Positions 1 to 5,933 of a DNA stretch of 11,031 nt are shown piece by piece (position 1 is the stretch's first letter; each line of letters starts with the position of its first letter). The position numbers and the translations under genes were made by a program. The notes under the pieces are model-generated. The model ran no database searches. It saw only the letters and a program-made list of their open reading frames with translations, and was not told the origin of the DNA. The stretch is from Lachnospiraceae bacterium. Lineage in GTDB: Bacteria > Bacillota_A > Clostridia > Lachnospirales > Lachnospiraceae. The stretch is taken from the NCBI GenBank assembly GCA_017958245.1, contig JAGDDC010000068.1:1-11031 (forward strand), given 5' to 3'.

Positions 1-538
1 CGTGGTCCTCAAGTTCTGCATTTGTCCAGACTGCCGCTATGGACTCGGAGGATACGTCCACATCCACTATCGGATAGGGGACGTCTATATTGTTTACGCT
101 TCCCGTGCCGTCGCATATATAGAGCCTGCGGTTCCCGCGGTCACCGACCGCCACGCACTCTCCCTCGACTGCCGCTCTCGGGGATTTCATGTCATAGGTG
201 ATGTTCCACAGCTTCTTGCCGTCGGAATCTATGGCCACCGTTCCGTCCCTTAAAACGTACAGAAAACCGTCTTTGTATGCGAAGACCCCGGTCTCGCCGA
301 CCTGTCTGAAGTTTACGTCGCACAGCACCGTGTATCCCTCGTAGGTCCTGCTCTTTCCAAAATGCACGACGAGCGCCACCAGAGCCACGGTGACAAGGAC
401 CACGGCTATGAGAGCCAGAGTAGCCTTCTTCCCGCCGCGCGGTCTTTCGCTTTCGGAGTCCTCAGACCCGTTCTCTGCCTCTGACTCCGCATCGTTTAGA
501 TCTTCATCTTTTCCGACGATATGTAGTCTCCGTTCCAT
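1..538 (-). CDS. DUF5711-like membrane-anchored protein, C-terminus beyond window
   Basis: Partial gene: the reading frame starts at ATG 538-536 and stays open through base 1, giving 179 visible residues. Residues 1-38 are charged and acidic, with a Glu/Asp/Ser-rich run ending in RPRGGKK. Residues 39-60 form one hydrophobic membrane segment. The rest should lie outside the cell and reads like PQQ/WD-type beta-propeller blades, with repeated short strands such as GFLYVLRDGTVAIDSDGKKLW and RRLYICDGTGSV. This layout fits the DUF5711 family of Clostridia, whose function I do not know. The start is backed by a GAGG/GGACAGG ribosome-binding stretch 5-6 nt upstream. It lies 60 nt after the coiled-coil membrane protein gene and may be the last cotranscribed member of the dnaX-recR block. 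The family name is from memory of the architecture; the anchored propeller-like layout is the firmer part. Confidence 0.72.
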   Translation of the reverse strand, partial: MERRLHIVGKDEDLNDAESEAENGSEDSESERPRGGKKATLALIAVVLVTVALVALVVHFGKSRTYEGYTVLCDVNFRQVGETGVFAYKDGFLYVLRDGTVAIDSDGKKLWNITYDMKSPRAAVEGECVAVGDRGNRRLYICDGTGSVNNIDVPYPIVDVDVSSESIAAVWTNAELEDH

Positions 539-560
539 CCTGTCCTCACTGCCTCGGATC

Positions 561-585
561 CGGGGACCGTATCAGGAAGTCCCCG
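561..585 (-). other. Intergenic hairpin between the coiled-coil gene and the DUF5711-like gene
   Basis: The arms CGGGGAC (561-567) and GTCCCCG (579-585) are perfect reverse complements around an 11-nt loop. No T-tract follows on the minus strand, so it is not a convincing intrinsic terminator. It could be an mRNA-stabilising or processing hairpin between two cotranscribed genes, or chance in GC-rich sequence. Confidence 0.3.
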
Positions 586-598
586 ATGCCCGACCGGT

Positions 599-1717
599 TT
601 ATTTGCCTGTTCCGGCCTCAGCCATACGGCGCTTGTATACAACGAGCGCATCGGCTATGTTCAGGGCGTCTCCGGTGTTTATTATCTCTATGAGGCTGTC
701 GATCGTGGAGAGCTGCAGATTCTCCTTGCCGATATAGCCCTCGTATCTGCTCGATATGTCGAGGACGGTCGCTCCTATCTGATCGTCCAGCTGCTTTCTC
801 TGCGCGTACGCGTTGTCATAGGTGCTCTTCAGATCCGCGAGCTCCTGCTCATGGCGAGACCTGATATCATTTGCGATGTTGAGCTTGGTCTCGTTCTCAA
901 ATGATGTGAGCGCCTGCTTCTTGGCCTCGGAGATCTCGACGATCTGGTTGTCGAGCTGAGATATCTCGGCGTCAAAATCACTCAGGTTGTACCCGCTCTC
1001 ATCCTTGTCCTTCTTGATCAGCTTGCCCTTCTCTTCCTCAAGCTTCTGAGTCCTTCTGATCTTGTTGCGGACCATCCTGGCTTCCCTCAGCTTGCCGATG
1101 TGCTTGTTGCGCACGTTCTTGAAGATCAGGAAATATAAGCCTCCGAACACAACGACTATGCCGACGTACATGAGGACCATGATCAGGGCCTTGTTCGATC
1201 CCTCGGGAAGGAACAGGTTCACTATCACGGGGATCGCTCCGAACACGATCACGCAAAGCGCGATCTTCAGGTAATCGAGCGCCTCTCCCGGGAGAAAGAA
1301 GGTGAAGAAAGCACCGTTGTTGAAGATCCTCGGTATCTGGTTCACCTTGAAGATCTCGTTGAGATCCTGCTTGAGCTTGCGCTTCTCCTCTACGATGTCC
1401 GCGGTCTCGCGTCCGATCCTCTCGGATACGGCGGCGTTCTTTTCCTTGTCACGTTTTGCCTTGACTTTCTTAAGGCGCGCCCTTGTCTGATCTATCTGTC
1501 CGTCAAATGATTCCTCCACCTCTTCCTGTCTCTTCTTGACAGTGAGGGCGATCTCGTCGGTGATCATCTTCTGCTTGAGATCGATGTCCTGGTTTGCTTT
1601 GTTCTCGGTAGCCTCGAGTTCTTTGGACTGTTTCCTCATGTCGTCGAGTGCGACGAGCGACTCCCTCATTTGAGTCAGAACATCAACTCCGCCTGACAAA
1701 ACGTTGTTCTCTCCCAT
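599..1717 (-). CDS. Coiled-coil protein with two central membrane segments, unknown function
   Basis: The product has 372 residues and I do not recognise a named family. Residues about 15-125 are highly charged (Lys/Glu/Gln/Asp-rich) and predict a long coiled coil. Residues about 149-170 and 177-199 are two hydrophobic membrane segments joined by a short PEGSNK loop. Residues about 200-335 form a second charged coiled coil. Two coils on either side of a membrane hairpin imply both coils sit on the same side, probably the cytoplasm, with only the short loop exposed. I chose ATG 1717 because GGAAGG lies 8 nt upstream; the frame extends to a TTG at 1759 next to the recR stop, but that start has no ribosome-binding site. 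It is 38 nt downstream of recR, so cotranscription is likely. A scaffold or membrane-organising role is only a guess from shape. Confidence 0.85.
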   Translation of the reverse strand: MGENNVLSGGVDVLTQMRESLVALDDMRKQSKELEATENKANQDIDLKQKMITDEIALTVKKRQEEVEESFDGQIDQTRARLKKVKAKRDKEKNAAVSERIGRETADIVEEKRKLKQDLNEIFKVNQIPRIFNNGAFFTFFLPGEALDYLKIALCVIVFGAIPVIVNLFLPEGSNKALIMVLMYVGIVVVFGGLYFLIFKNVRNKHIGKLREARMVRNKIRRTQKLEEEKGKLIKKDKDESGYNLSDFDAEISQLDNQIVEISEAKKQALTSFENETKLNIANDIRSRHEQELADLKSTYDNAYAQRKQLDDQIGATVLDISSRYEGYIGKENLQLSTIDSLIEIINTGDALNIADALVVYKRRMAEAGTGK

Positions 1718-1755
1718 ACATATACCTTCCTTTCGTTGAATATACAGATCCTGTC

Positions 1756-2352
1756 TCAAAGCTCCACGCGGCCCTCAAGCGCGCGCAGGAGCGTCACTTC
1801 ATCGATATATTCCAGATCGCCTCCGACGGGTATGCCGCTTGCGATCCTGCTCACCTTTATCCCTGCCGACTTGATGATCTTGCTCAGATACATCGCGGTC
1901 GCCTCGCCCTCGAGCGAGGAGTTGGTCGCTATGATGACCTCGTCAACATCGCCCTGCAGCCTCACGAGAAGCTCCCTGATCTTTATGTCCGCGGGACCGA
2001 TGCCGAGAAGCGGTGATATGGCTCCGTGGAGTACATGGTAAACGCCGTTGTACTTGCCGGTCTTTTCGTAGGCCGCGAGATCCCTCGTCGTCTCCACGAC
2101 CATGATGACCTTCTTGTCACGCTCCGGGTTGGAGCATATAGGGCAGATCTCCCTGTCGGTGAGGGTGAAGCAGTTCTTGCAGTACCTCACGTTCTCCTTC
2201 GCGTCCAGCATCGCATCCGACAGGCTCTTTACCTGCTCCGGGGACATGTTCACTATGTGGAACGCAAGTCTCTGTGCGGTCTTGTTGCCTATGCCCGGAA
2301 GCCTCGAAAGCTCACCTATGAGCTTGCCGATCTTTTCACTAAAGTATTCCAA
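1756..2352 (-). CDS. recR: Recombination mediator protein RecR
   Basis: The 198-residue product matches the usual RecR length. RecR works with RecO (and RecF) to load RecA on SSB-coated single-stranded DNA at gaps and stalled forks; it forms a ring-shaped clamp in the cytoplasm. Seen in order: an N-terminal helix-hairpin-helix ([16 protein letters not shown], about 16-31), a four-cysteine zinc finger (C58, C61, C70, C73), a Toprim domain opening with VVETTRDL (E87) and containing [18 protein letters not shown], and the conserved tail [19 protein letters not shown]. The start codon is TTG (2352-2350): the protein begins (M)[11 protein letters not shown], aligning with known RecR N-termini, and GGAAGAGG lies just upstream. 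It follows ebfC by 15 nt, the classic dnaX-ebfC-recR order of Firmicutes. All core motifs are intact. Confidence 0.98.
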   Translation of the reverse strand: MEYFSEKIGKLIGELSRLPGIGNKTAQRLAFHIVNMSPEQVKSLSDAMLDAKENVRYCKNCFTLTDREICPICSNPERDKKVIMVVETTRDLAAYEKTGKYNGVYHVLHGAISPLLGIGPADIKIRELLVRLQGDVDEVIIATNSSLEGEATAMYLSKIIKSAGIKVSRIASGIPVGGDLEYIDEVTLLRALEGRVEL

Positions 2353-2367
2353 AACAAAAACCTCTTC

Positions 2368-2718
2368 CTAGAACAGTCCTCCGAGGCCGCCGAGACCGCC
2401 TGTCAGCTCGTTCATCATGCCGGTCTGCTCCTCTTCCATCTTGCGGAGAGCCTCGTTGGTCGCCGCTATGATGAGATCCTGAAGCATCTCGATGTCATCG
2501 GGATCTACAACCTCGGGCTTGAGGATCACCGACTCGACCTCCTTCTTGCCGTTGATCTTCACTGTCACTGCTCCGCCGCCCGCAGCGGCTTCCCAGGTCT
2601 TGGTCTCAAGCTCTTTTTGCTTCTCCTCCATCTGGCGCTGCATCCTCTGCGCCTGCTTCATGAGATTGTTCATGTTCCCGGGCATCATGCCTCCGGGATA
2701 TCCACCGTGCTTTGCCAT
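2368..2718 (-). CDS. ebfC: YbaB/EbfC family nucleoid-associated protein
   Basis: The product has 116 residues, slightly longer than the usual 100-110. Members of this family form tweezer-shaped dimers that bind DNA and act as minor nucleoid proteins. The N-terminus is Gly/Met-rich ([12 protein letters not shown]), followed by a helix with [15 protein letters not shown], the sheet region [25 protein letters not shown], and a C-terminal helix about 74-97 with [17 protein letters not shown]. The tail ends in a Gly/Leu-rich repeat ([10 protein letters not shown]), common in this family. ATG 2718 has a strong AGGAGG 7 nt upstream. It sits 15 nt after dnaX and 15 nt before recR, so the three are almost certainly cotranscribed. 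Its function in replication or repair is not well defined; the link to dnaX and recR is contextual. Confidence 0.96.
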   Translation of the reverse strand: MAKHGGYPGGMMPGNMNNLMKQAQRMQRQMEEKQKELETKTWEAAAGGGAVTVKINGKKEVESVILKPEVVDPDDIEMLQDLIIAATNEALRKMEEEQTGMMNELTGGLGGLGGLF

Positions 2719-2733
2719 AAGAAATCCTCCTGA

Positions 2734-4299
2734 TCATGTTTTCTCTATCTGTAAAATAGTCAGTTTTGTTATGTCTATGATCCTGTCCTTCTTCACCTGA
2801 TCGGGCGCCTTGCACTCAAGCCGCACCTTGATCGTCTTGCCTATACTCTTCTTGACGGCCTCCATGACCTCTTCTTCAAAGTTGTCGTTCTTCAGGCACG
2901 TGATATCCGTCGCCGTCGGAACGTACAGCACGAGGCTGTTGTCGTCTGCGATGGTCGGTGTCGCGCCTGTGAGGATAGACTGCTTGAGCTGTGAAAACCC
3001 CGCAGATATCCTTGCCCAGTTTGCCACGACTTCCTTCATGTCCTCAGGCAGCGCCTCCACAAATGAGTCTTTCTCCTCCTGAGTGATCTTCGGCACATCC
3101 TCGGACTTCTGGGGGATCTCAACCTCGAAAGCCCCGCCTTTCAGCGCTTTTTCGAGACTGTCTTCCAGAAAGGCCACGCGCTGCGCAAGAGATGCGGTGT
3201 CGCTCTCCGTCGAGGGCACACACAGTTTTATGAGCGCCACTTCGAGGAGTATCCTCTTCTGAGTGGAGTACCTGATCTGGTTTGTAAGCTCCGACAGGAC
3301 CTTTATGTAGCGTATCAGAGTCTCTTCGTCGGCAGCCTCCGACTCGTGGACCATGATCTGCATCCGCTCGCTGGAGACGTCGAGAACGTCCTCCGGAACA
3401 TCGGCAGTCTTCAGAAGAAGGAGATTCCTCAGATACCATATGAGATCGGTCACGAACTGCGAGAGTTCCCGGCCGCTTTCAACGATCTCGCCGACAAGCT
3501 TTATCACTTCGCCCACATCCTGCTTCATGATGAGCCTGAACAGCTTTATAAAGACTTCCACATCGACCGTGCCAAGCACGTCGAGGACTTTTTCGTAGGT
3601 GACCGTCTGTCCGTACAAGAAGGCAATGCATTGGTCGAGAAGGCTCAGTGCATCACGGAAAGACCCGTCCGCAACTCTCGCGATATAGGCGAGCGCTTTC
3701 TCCTCGGCCTCGATCCCCTCTGCCGCCGTGAGCTCTTTGAGCCTTTCGGTCATGACAGAAGCGGAGATCCTCTTGAAATCATATCTCTGACATCTTGAGA
3801 GTATGGTTATGGGAAGCTTGTGGACCTCTGTCGTCGCCAGGATGAAGATCACGTAGGCGGGCGGCTCCTCCAGAGTCTTGAGAAGAGCGTTGAAAGCCTG
3901 AACAGAGAGCATATGTACCTCGTCTATGATGTAGACCTTGTACCTGCCCTGCTGAGGCGAATACTTTACTTCCTCGACGATCTCTCTTACGTTTTCTACA
4001 CTGTTGTTGGAGGCTGCGTCGATCTCTATGACGTTCAGAGAGTTCTGCGCCTCGATGCTGCGGCAGGTCTCGCAGACGCCGCAGGGACATCCGTCCACAG
4101 GGTTCTCACAGTTTACAGCCTTTGCGAGGATCCTCGCTATGGTCGTCTTTCCCGTACCCCTGGTGCCGCAGAACAGGTAAGCGTGCCCGATGCGCCCGGA
4201 TCTGAGCTGATTCTTCAGCGTGGTGACTATGTGATCCTGACCTTTGACATCTTCAAATCTGCCCGGTCTGAACTTGCGATAAAGCGCCAAATAAGACAT
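2734..4299 (-). CDS. dnaX: DNA polymerase III subunit gamma/tau (clamp-loader ATPase)
   Basis: The 521-residue product is the ATPase motor of the clamp loader, which opens the beta sliding clamp and places it on primed DNA; in its tau form it also links polymerases. Visible motifs: N-terminal YRKFRPGRFEDVKGQDH; Walker A GTRGTGKT (G45-T52); zinc module C64, C73, C76, C79 with an extra cysteine at C71; Walker B IIDEVHM (D126, E127); sensor-1 LATTEV (154-159); and the SRC motif (S168-C170) carrying the arginine finger. The AAA+ lid and collar continue to about residue 360, then a shorter, less conserved tail, slightly shorter overall than many Firmicute DnaX proteins. ATG 4299 is preceded by AGAGAGGA about 9 nt upstream and a strong promoter. 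I saw no canonical A AAA AAG slippery heptamer with stem-loop, so a separate frameshifted gamma product is not evident. Confidence 0.98.
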   Translation of the reverse strand: MSYLALYRKFRPGRFEDVKGQDHIVTTLKNQLRSGRIGHAYLFCGTRGTGKTTIARILAKAVNCENPVDGCPCGVCETCRSIEAQNSLNVIEIDAASNNSVENVREIVEEVKYSPQQGRYKVYIIDEVHMLSVQAFNALLKTLEEPPAYVIFILATTEVHKLPITILSRCQRYDFKRISASVMTERLKELTAAEGIEAEEKALAYIARVADGSFRDALSLLDQCIAFLYGQTVTYEKVLDVLGTVDVEVFIKLFRLIMKQDVGEVIKLVGEIVESGRELSQFVTDLIWYLRNLLLLKTADVPEDVLDVSSERMQIMVHESEAADEETLIRYIKVLSELTNQIRYSTQKRILLEVALIKLCVPSTESDTASLAQRVAFLEDSLEKALKGGAFEVEIPQKSEDVPKITQEEKDSFVEALPEDMKEVVANWARISAGFSQLKQSILTGATPTIADDNSLVLYVPTATDITCLKNDNFEEEVMEAVKKSIGKTIKVRLECKAPDQVKKDRIIDITKLTILQIEKT

Positions 4300-4338
4300 C
4301 GCCGACGTTCCTCTCTAAAAATTTACATACTACATAAC

Positions 4339-4367
4339 ATTATAATCAGTTTTGATATGTCGTGCAA
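4339..4367 (-). promoter_or_regulatory. Vegetative promoter for the dnaX-ebfC-recR unit
   Basis: On the minus strand a TTGCAC -35 box (4362-4367) and a perfect TATAAT -10 box (4339-4344) are separated by 17 bp. Transcription should begin near 4332, giving a leader of about 32 nt before the dnaX ATG. This close match to the housekeeping sigma-A consensus suggests steady expression. No other promoter of this quality was noticed between here and the left edge. Confidence 0.8.
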
Positions 4368-4375
4368 GATGGGGA

Positions 4376-4403
4376 TTGAAAAGGCGGGCCTTTGTGGTAA
4401 AAT
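4376..4403 (+). promoter_or_regulatory. Vegetative promoter for the 88-residue orphan gene
   Basis: On the plus strand TTGAAA (4376-4381) and TAAAAT (4398-4403) are spaced by 16 bp. The start site would be near 4410, leaving a leader of about 80 nt before ATG 4489. Its -35 box is only 8 bp from the -35 box of the divergent dnaX promoter, so the two polymerases would compete for or share upstream DNA. Confidence 0.72.
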
Positions 4404-4436
4404 AAGGCAGTGCCTGCGATCATCGGCAAATGAGTC

Positions 4437-4473
4437 ACGGGACGGGTCGAAAGGTTCTATCCTCCCTTCCCGT
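4437..4473 (+). other. Leader hairpin upstream of the 88-residue orphan
   Basis: Arms 4437-4446 (ACGGGACGGG) and 4464-4473 (CCCTTCCCGT) pair at 9 of 10 positions around a 17-nt loop, which itself can pair AGG with CCT. The stem ends about 7 nt before the G-rich ribosome-binding stretch (GGGGG, 4480-4484). The pyrimidine-rich right arm could alternatively pair with that G-run, so a translation-control role is possible. It does not match a riboswitch class I know. Confidence 0.4.
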
Positions 4474-4488
4474 TCGGATGGGGGTAAC

Positions 4489-4755
4489 ATGAGGTTTTGG
4501 GGAAAGATATACAGACATAAGCACAAGCTGAAGGATATGGTGATCGAAAAGCCCGGTACGGATCTTACGCGCACCGGGAAGGTGTTCTCCGCTCTCGAGG
4601 AATTCTGCTACGCCTTCGACATACAGGTTCCGATCTGGCTCGACTCCAACATCCGCGACTTCAAATGCTTCGCGAGGACGCGTTTTTCGGCGGACTCCTT
4701 CATAGAGGCCATAGACTTTGACTATTTTGAGTTTCAGGTCATAGAAGAAGATTAA
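4489..4755 (+). CDS. Small conserved-looking protein of 88 residues, unknown function
   Basis: This is the only real plus-strand gene. It encodes a soluble, cysteine-poor protein starting MRFWGKIYRHKHKLKD and ending FDYFEFQVIEED. From memory, similar 85-90-residue proteins with MRFWGKI, an IWLDSNIRDFK-like motif and an acidic EFQVIEED-like end occur as hypothetical proteins in many Lachnospiraceae; I know of no function. It has no signal peptide or membrane segment. ATG 4489 is chosen because the similarity begins there and a GGGGG stretch lies 4 nt upstream. The frame is also open upstream, across dnaX, but that part is antisense shadow. It has its own promoter and ends 4 nt before a strong terminator, so it is monocistronic. 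Confidence 0.85.
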   Translation: MRFWGKIYRHKHKLKDMVIEKPGTDLTRTGKVFSALEEFCYAFDIQVPIWLDSNIRDFKCFARTRFSADSFIEAIDFDYFEFQVIEED

Positions 4756-4759
4756 AAGA

Positions 4760-4780
4760 CCCGGGGGATCATCCCCCGGG
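4760..4780. terminator. Bidirectional intrinsic terminator between convergent genes
   Basis: An 8-bp perfect stem, CCCGGGGG (4760-4767) with CCCCCGGG (4773-4780), closes a 5-nt ATCAT loop. On the plus strand it is followed by CTTTACTTTAC; on the minus strand by CTTTTAATCTT. It lies between the stop of the 88-residue gene (4755) and the stop of the SCP2 gene (4788), so it probably ends both transcripts. Confidence 0.88.
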
Positions 4781-4787
4781 CTTTACT

Positions 4788-5777
4788 TTACAGAACGTTA
4801 AACTGGAACAATTGATCGAAGATCCGGATGTTTTTGAACTCGCCCTTGGCTGTCATCGCGCCCGACATAAAAGCGCCCTGGAAGGTGGTCCTGCCGTTTA
4901 CGAGGCGGTTTACGACATCTCTCGTCGTCGTCGCGGTCACGTCCGCGTTCTCCCTATCTCCGTAGAAGCAGTGGAGCTTCTCGCGCTCGACCTCCACGAC
5001 GAGCGTCTTTTCTATATCCGTCATGGTTATCGCGAACACTCCGCTGAAATCCTCAACGGGCTTGAAGTTCTCCTTGAGGTTCGAGATGAACTCGTGTCTG
5101 TCCTCGTCCCTGCCCTGTTCTATCTTCTCGCGGAACAGGCTCGACAGTTCCTTTATGTCTTCCTTCTGTTTCTTTACAAAGTTGTCGTTTGATACCAGCT
5201 CCGAGAGCTGCTCGCCCTCCTGAGGCGTCAGCTCGAGGCCGGAGGAGACTGTCACGCTGCAATTCGTGCTGCTGGGGAAGAAGGCTCTCTTCTGGCTCAC
5301 CGTCCTGTAGAGGTCTTCGGAGCAATCCTCGACGAGCTTCATGTAGACATCACTCGTCTCAAAGTCCATCGCGTCCTCGACATATGCGCAGATCCCCCTG
5401 CAGGGCACGCCGCCCAGTCGCTCCCATGCCTTGATGAGGGTCAGCATGGCTTCCCTCTCGCCAACCGTCATGGAGATGACGACCGGCATCATATATATGT
5501 TCTTGAGCTTTGATTTGTCTGCGTACAGCCAGCATGCGTCCAGGAACTGGGCCATCAGCCCGCCGATGCCTAACCACTCAACGTTGACCGCGAGTATCAC
5601 GGCGTCCACGTCCTTTATGGTCCCCGCAAGCTTTGCTATCTCGTTCTTCTGCTCGAAGAGGTTGTATCTGCCCACCTCGACCCGAAGCTCATCAAGCACC
5701 GTTGCAATCCTGTTGCACACATTGATGGTCGGATCCTCGATGATCCCACGTCCTCCGTAGTAGATGTTGACCTTCAT
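4788..5777 (-). CDS. Flavodoxin-like/NAD(P)H-dependent FMN reductase-type protein fused to an SCP2 domain
   Basis: The product has 329 residues. Residues 1-155 read as a flavodoxin-like fold: N-terminal strand MKVNIYYGGRG, a hydrophobic strand DAVILAVNVEWLGIGGLMAQFLDACW (about 58-83), and IYMMPVVISMTVGEREAM as a later strand. This resembles NAD(P)H-dependent FMN reductases, although the usual phosphate loop is not clear at the N-terminus, so flavin binding is inferred. Residues about 240-326 look like an SCP2/sterol-carrier domain (FSGVFAITMTDIEKTL, DVTATTTRDVVNRLVNGRTTFQGAFMSGAMTAKG). Similar fusions occur in Clostridia and could pair redox chemistry with binding of a hydrophobic ligand; the substrate is unknown. 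The start ATG 5777 has GGGAGG 6 nt upstream; an in-frame ATG at 5852 falls at the predicted transcription start and lacks a ribosome-binding site. It has its own promoter and terminator, so it is probably monocistronic. Confidence 0.85.
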   Translation of the reverse strand: MKVNIYYGGRGIIEDPTINVCNRIATVLDELRVEVGRYNLFEQKNEIAKLAGTIKDVDAVILAVNVEWLGIGGLMAQFLDACWLYADKSKLKNIYMMPVVISMTVGEREAMLTLIKAWERLGGVPCRGICAYVEDAMDFETSDVYMKLVEDCSEDLYRTVSQKRAFFPSSTNCSVTVSSGLELTPQEGEQLSELVSNDNFVKKQKEDIKELSSLFREKIEQGRDEDRHEFISNLKENFKPVEDFSGVFAITMTDIEKTLVVEVEREKLHCFYGDRENADVTATTTRDVVNRLVNGRTTFQGAFMSGAMTAKGEFKNIRIFDQLFQFNVL

Positions 5778-5818
5778 AGATAACCTCCCGCATCCGGTAT
5801 CACTCTTGTTCCTGTCCG

Positions 5819-5843
5819 CAGGCACCTTAAACCCCGGCGCCTG
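5819..5843 (-). other. Leader hairpin of the SCP2-domain gene
   Basis: In the roughly 75-nt leader, arms 5836-5843 and 5819-5826 form an 8-bp stem (CAGGCGCC with GGTGCCTG in minus-strand sense, one G-U pair) around a 9-nt loop. It lies about 40 nt upstream of the start codon and leaves the GGGAGG site free. It may stabilise the mRNA; no regulatory partner is evident. Confidence 0.35.
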
Positions 5844-5858
5844 ACCTGTCATGTTTTA

Positions 5859-5887
5859 AGTATAACACTTGTTTGCGGCAAGAACAA
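5859..5887 (-). promoter_or_regulatory. Promoter of the SCP2-domain gene
   Basis: The minus strand carries TTGTTC (5882-5887) and TATACT (5859-5864) with a 17-bp spacer, in an AT-rich island between two GC-rich genes. Transcription should start near 5852, about 75 nt before ATG 5777. Confidence 0.65.
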
Positions 5888-5910
5888 TCAGATTTGTAAG
5901 ACACGTCGAT

Positions 5911-5933
5911 CCTGAGGGGCAAGGGTGCTCAGG
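5911..5933 (-). terminator. Possible weak terminator at the end of the pilus-gene operon
   Basis: CCTGAG (5911-5916) and CTCAGG (5928-5933) are reverse complements; the stem includes the TGA stop of the FHA gene. No clear U-run follows on the minus strand, so termination may be weak and some transcripts could read into the SCP2 gene. Confidence 0.25.

Noticed and set aside
2026..2733. Plus-strand open frame of 235 codons across recR and ebfC
   Set aside because: It lies antisense to two genes with unmistakable RecR and EbfC motifs and its translation shows no domain; a shadow of GC-rich coding DNA.
2734..3250. Programmed frameshift in dnaX giving a short gamma form
   Set aside because: The best A-rich site (GAA AAA GCG near 3148) is not an A AAA AAG heptamer and no suitable downstream stem-loop was evident.
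3820..4488. Upstream extension of the 88-residue gene into dnaX
   Set aside because: The frame happens to stay open antisense to dnaX, but recognisable protein begins at ATG 4489 after a good promoter and leader.
4300..4488. Small SRP RNA or tRNA expected upstream of dnaX
   Set aside because: Many Firmicutes have the SRP RNA gene here. I looked on both strands for the conserved GGUCAGG/GGAAG/AGCAGCC hairpin and a T-loop and found neither.
4323..4574. Minus-strand open frame of 83 codons upstream of dnaX
   Set aside because: It overlaps both divergent promoters and the plus-strand orphan gene and lacks a supported start.
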